DNA from: Oscillospiraceae bacterium | GTDB lineage: Bacteria > Bacillota > Clostridia > Oscillospirales > Ruminococcaceae | NCBI GenBank assembly: GCA_017473015.1 | Contig: JAFUNP010000001.1 | Location: 1 to 33,846, forward strand | DNA: 33,846 nucleotides | Reading direction: 5' to 3' | Shown here: positions 31,332-33,846 of the stretch, one piece after another | How positions within the stretch are numbered: the first letter of the stretch is position 1 | How the letters are laid out: every line of letters starts with the position of its first letter | The notes under the pieces: generated by a model | Told to the model about the DNA's origin: nothing | Seen by the model: the letters and a program-made list of their open reading frames with translations, nothing else | Databases searched by the model: none | Program-made: the position numbers and the translations under genes

Positions 31332-32051
31332 ATGAAAAAGATAGTAGGTTTACTACTGACAGCATTTGTTATAGCCGCACTGCTGTCTGGATGTGGCAGT
31401 AAAACAATTGAAGAAATACCTGAAGGCAGAGAAATACAACCTCAGGCTGTGATGATAAACGGAAAGCTGTACTACAACACAGACCAGACAATAACACTGC
31501 GGCGCTGTGGTGTAATGGACGGTGAAATAAAGTATACCACCGATGAATACTCCCTGCCCCAAAAGGACAATCAGTCCAATTTTGGCACGGGATATGAGTA
31601 TCAGCGAGTGGACGAACATCATTATGACATACCAATGGATAACCCTGAAGGCTGGATACGCTTCTGTGACGGAGATTGTGAGGACAGCCACCAAGAATCT
31701 CTATGCAGCCTGCCGCCGGATTTTGTGGGCAGCCAGCCATGCATACTTTTTGAAATTAAGTATTCAGCTACAAATGCTTTTACCGGCAAAGGTCATCTGC
31801 TTTCAGAAAATGACGGATTAACAATTTCTGATATTCTGGCAAACGGCGAATGGAATACAGAGGGCACAGCTGATTGTTTAAACAATATTGAACTGGTGAT
31901 AAACGGAGAAACATACTATTATCACTCTGACTGCGGCACTTTCAACGACAACACAAACCAAAGAAGCCTGACAGTTGACGAAGAAACAAAAGCTGAAATC
32001 AACAGCATTATTTCAGAGTGCCTGTCAGCGAAAGAAATTATCAGTGACTGA
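31332..32051 (+). CDS. Putative lipoprotein, sigma-operon member
   Basis: A 239-residue protein with signal MKKIVGLLLTAFVIAALLSG and lipobox LLSGC. The mature part seems to consist of two units: one with MINGKLYYNTDQTITLRRCG and DNQSNFGTGYEYQ, and one with LTISDILANGEWNTEG, NIELVINGETYYYHSDCG and FNDNTNQRSL. Both look like small Cys-containing surface domains of Clostridia that are often annotated only as hypothetical lipoproteins. The middle (ISFC/DC-rich, 105-140) looks like a junction. It starts 15 bp after the anti-sigma gene at ATG 31332 (AGGTGAG upstream) and likely shares its transcript. Function not known. Confidence 0.75.
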   Translation: MKKIVGLLLTAFVIAALLSGCGSKTIEEIPEGREIQPQAVMINGKLYYNTDQTITLRRCGVMDGEIKYTTDEYSLPQKDNQSNFGTGYEYQRVDEHHYDIPMDNPEGWIRFCDGDCEDSHQESLCSLPPDFVGSQPCILFEIKYSATNAFTGKGHLLSENDGLTISDILANGEWNTEGTADCLNNIELVINGETYYYHSDCGTFNDNTNQRSLTVDEETKAEINSIISECLSAKEIISD

Positions 32052-32107
32052 AGCATAGTATAAAAAGCCATAAAGTCAATAAAGTCTTAAGTAAAAATTT
32101 TCAAGTT

Positions 32108-32146
32108 AACAGGGAGTACTCATTTTTTTAATGAATACTCCCTGTT
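32108..32146. terminator. Terminator between the sigma operon and the convergent orphan gene
   Basis: AACAGGGAGTA (32108-32118) pairs with TACTCCCTGTT (32136-32146), extended by TCATT/AATGA inside; T-rich flanks on both strands. Confidence 0.8.
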
Positions 32147-32200
32147 TATATATATTTAAGTAATCTGTATGATAAATTGGAATTTGTTTATTTGATTATG

Positions 32201-33046
32201 TCACCGCAATGCATTGAGAGCTTGTCTATATAACTCTACTGCATCCAATTGATTAAGTTGATTAGTTTCTTCGAAAAACGCAACCCAGTTTTTCTGAGCA
32301 TCAAAAAAACGAATGTCTCCTAAAATCTGTTTGAGATAATATTCAGCAAGTCCTTCTGTGATGCTCCATGTATTAAGTTCCTTGAATGCGTTCTCCTCTT
32401 TGAGTGCGTCGAATAGTAAGTATATGATAAACTCATGTGCAATAAAATAAAAGGCATCTATCGGGGTTCTTTCGATGCCAAACACATCCTGCTCGTCTGT
32501 TATATCAATCGCTTCTGCTCCGTTTTCTATGGATGTAACCAGTGTAGCTATGAAATAGTCATGATGCAATTTGATTCCAACTGCTTTTTCAGCCTTCTCC
32601 GTAAAGCCACTATCATCAAACAGTTGTTGTACAGCAGGGATATATGTAGCAATTTTTTCTTTCTCTATATTCCAGACATTTTCGATGAAGTAATCATAGT
32701 GCCTTATCATGACTTCAGCAATCCGGCAGATAGCTTGGCTGTGTTCAAGCAAATCATTAGAGATACTGTTATCGGTGGCCTGGCGCAGCAATTCGGTGTA
32801 ATAATCTTTGGCAGATAGTTTTGCTGATGCGGCTTCACATACTAAAATTCCGTAAAGTGCGCCACAATGCTCCCCACCGCAAACTGTAATCAGTTTTTCA
32901 TATTTTTTTAGAACAGCTAAATCTTCTTGCGGATAGATATGTGCATAGTAGTCACCATAAGAATTATCATACCCGCATCTAGATACGGAAAGCATATGGA
33001 ATACATAATTGGTGTCCCTGTTTCCTACAAATCTTATTTTGTTCAC
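32201..33046 (-). CDS. Uncharacterised protein with degenerate metalloprotease (HExxH-type) motif
   Basis: A 281-residue soluble protein from GTG 33046, which follows GGAGAG at 8 nt; a TTG at 33064 has no ribosome site. The C-terminal third has FIAHEFIIYLLFDAL and, 27 residues after that His, SITEGLAEYYLKQ. The spacing mimics a gluzincin zinc site (HExxH ... EGxAEY), but the second His is Ile, so catalytic zinc binding is doubtful. The N-terminal half, with VCGGEHCGALYG, is not recognised. Codon usage is more A/T-ended than in the rest of the window, and the gene lies beside the integrase, so it probably belongs to the mobile element. Confidence 0.65.
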   Translation of the reverse strand: MNKIRFVGNRDTNYVFHMLSVSRCGYDNSYGDYYAHIYPQEDLAVLKKYEKLITVCGGEHCGALYGILVCEAASAKLSAKDYYTELLRQATDNSISNDLLEHSQAICRIAEVMIRHYDYFIENVWNIEKEKIATYIPAVQQLFDDSGFTEKAEKAVGIKLHHDYFIATLVTSIENGAEAIDITDEQDVFGIERTPIDAFYFIAHEFIIYLLFDALKEENAFKELNTWSITEGLAEYYLKQILGDIRFFDAQKNWVAFFEETNQLNQLDAVELYRQALNALR

Positions 33047-33064
33047 AGCGTTTCTCTCCGTCAA

Positions 33065-33193
33065 ATTCTTATTTATCTATTTAATCCTCCGAAACCCTTG
33101 TATTTTCAAGGACAATCGGCATTTTACTGTTCTTACCTTATGCATTTTCCCTTGTTTTTGCCCTTATGAGCAGAAACAAGGGAAACTTTTTGT
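33065..33193. other. Noncoding region downstream of the integrase with 12-bp hairpin; candidate att region
   Basis: TTTCCCTTGTTT (33146-33157) pairs perfectly with AAACAAGGGAAA (33174-33185), extending into the integrase stop region. It can terminate the integrase transcript. Element ends are often just downstream of the integrase gene, so an attachment site might lie here; I can see no duplicated core because the other end is outside the window. Confidence 0.4.
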
Positions 33194-33846
33194 TTAGGCT
33201 TCCCCGACCACCTTATCAAGCAGTCTTGCGGAAGTTCGTTTCGCTTCCCTCTTAGAGTGAGCGTAGATGTTCATTGTGGTACTTACATCAGAGTGTCCGA
33301 GCAGTTCCTGCACATCCTTTGGTGCTGCACCGTTGGAGAGCAGATTGCTTGTGAATGTGTGTCTCAGCATATGAAAATGGAAATCCTCAAATCCTTCCAG
33401 TTTCTTTTTTGCCGACCTTGTCATAACACCAACTGTGCTCGGTGACTCGTATGCTCCGTCAGGTCTCAGGCAGACAAAGGATATTTCCTTGTATCCGTCT
33501 GGCACTTCATCCGTTCTCGGCAGGCTGTAGACTTCATAGTAAGTACGGTCTTTCTCTTTGACCTCTTTGTAGTAGTTGAGGTGGTAGAGTTCGCCATACT
33601 TGAAGCGGTTCTTGTGCTGTTCCGTCTTTGCCTTTCTGAGAATGTCTGCCAGAGTGTCGCAGAAGTCCACGGTACGGACTTTCTTGCGTTTGGTAGCACC
33701 TATCTCTGTCTTGTGCCTTTGCCCGTTGTATCGCATACTGCGTCGCACTGTGAGGTACTGTCCGTCAAGGTTGATGTCCTGCCAAGTCAATGCACACGCT
33801 TCTCCGATACGAAGTCCTGTGTAATAGGCTATCTGCATCGGAAGTA
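33194..33846 (-). CDS. Tyrosine recombinase / integrase, C-terminal catalytic part (cut by window edge)
   Basis: The reading frame continues to the right edge (preceding codons CTT CCG), so the N-terminus is missing. The 216 visible residues hold the whole catalytic signature: Arg in YYTGLRIGE, the H-x-x-R box HMLRHTF, the second His in LLGHSD, and the nucleophile Tyr in MNIYAHS. A stretch around residues 80-105 ([19 protein letters not shown]) is the insert common in Tn916-type and related ICE integrases of Firmicutes. The enzyme performs site-specific integration and excision. It ends the window and marks an integrated element to the right. Confidence 0.9.
   Translation of the reverse strand, partial: LPMQIAYYTGLRIGEACALTWQDINLDGQYLTVRRSMRYNGQRHKTEIGATKRKKVRTVDFCDTLADILRKAKTEQHKNRFKYGELYHLNYYKEVKEKDRTYYEVYSLPRTDEVPDGYKEISFVCLRPDGAYESPSTVGVMTRSAKKKLEGFEDFHFHMLRHTFTSNLLSNGAAPKDVQELLGHSDVSTTMNIYAHSKREAKRTSARLLDKVVGEA

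Overview
The window looks like chromosome of a low-GC Gram-positive anaerobe of class Clostridia. The grounds are T-box leaders, GatCAB amidotransferase, pyruvate phosphate dikinase, ECF transporters, many lipoproteins with an L-x-x-C lipobox, and strong AGGAGG-type ribosome sites. A gut, amino-acid-fermenting Lachnospiraceae/Anaerotignum-like source is my guess, not something the sequence proves. Recombinase genes cut off at both ends (serine recombinase C-terminus at 1-141, tyrosine integrase from 33194 to the right edge) suggest a mostly core segment between two integrated elements.

Layout. 243-3815 (minus): polar amino-acid ABC transporter (binding protein, permease, ATPase) plus a second, separately transcribed copy of the binding protein under a near-identical promoter. 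4153-8121 (plus): ECF transporter operon (T component, fused double ATPase, S component) and a nucleotidyltransferase. 8149-9846 (minus): M14 metallocarboxypeptidase. 10050-13365 (minus): gatC-gatA-gatB under an Asn-type T-box; gatA is short and lacks most of the amidase catalytic core. 13510-14076: two serine tRNA genes with promoter and terminator, next to partial tRNA copies that look like integration scars. 14111-19924 (minus): an ABC-substrate-binding/permease/ATPase system with three paralogous lipoproteins, governed by two T-box leaders that I read as Phe- and Tyr-specific. 20355-23141 (plus): ppdK. 23146-25682 (minus): an uncharacterised 443-residue protein, a zinc-ribbon membrane protein and three small membrane proteins, two of them paralogues with matching terminators. 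25690-28086 (minus): M20 amidohydrolase and an MFS transporter. 28246-29293: a small membrane protein divergent from an XRE/S24 self-cleaving repressor, with four matching operators between them. 29419-32051 (plus): sigma factor, anti-sigma-like protein and lipoprotein. 32201-33846 (minus): AT-rich orphan with a broken metalloprotease motif, then the integrase.

How it fits together. Much of the window is amino-acid acquisition and charging: polar and aromatic amino-acid import, peptide/amide hydrolysis (M14, M20) and Asn-tRNA amidation. The T-boxes tie three transcripts to the charging of individual tRNAs. The most unusual items are the degenerate GatA kept under an Asn T-box, the paired Phe/Tyr T-boxes on one transporter locus, and the repressor/four-operator/small-membrane-protein switch.
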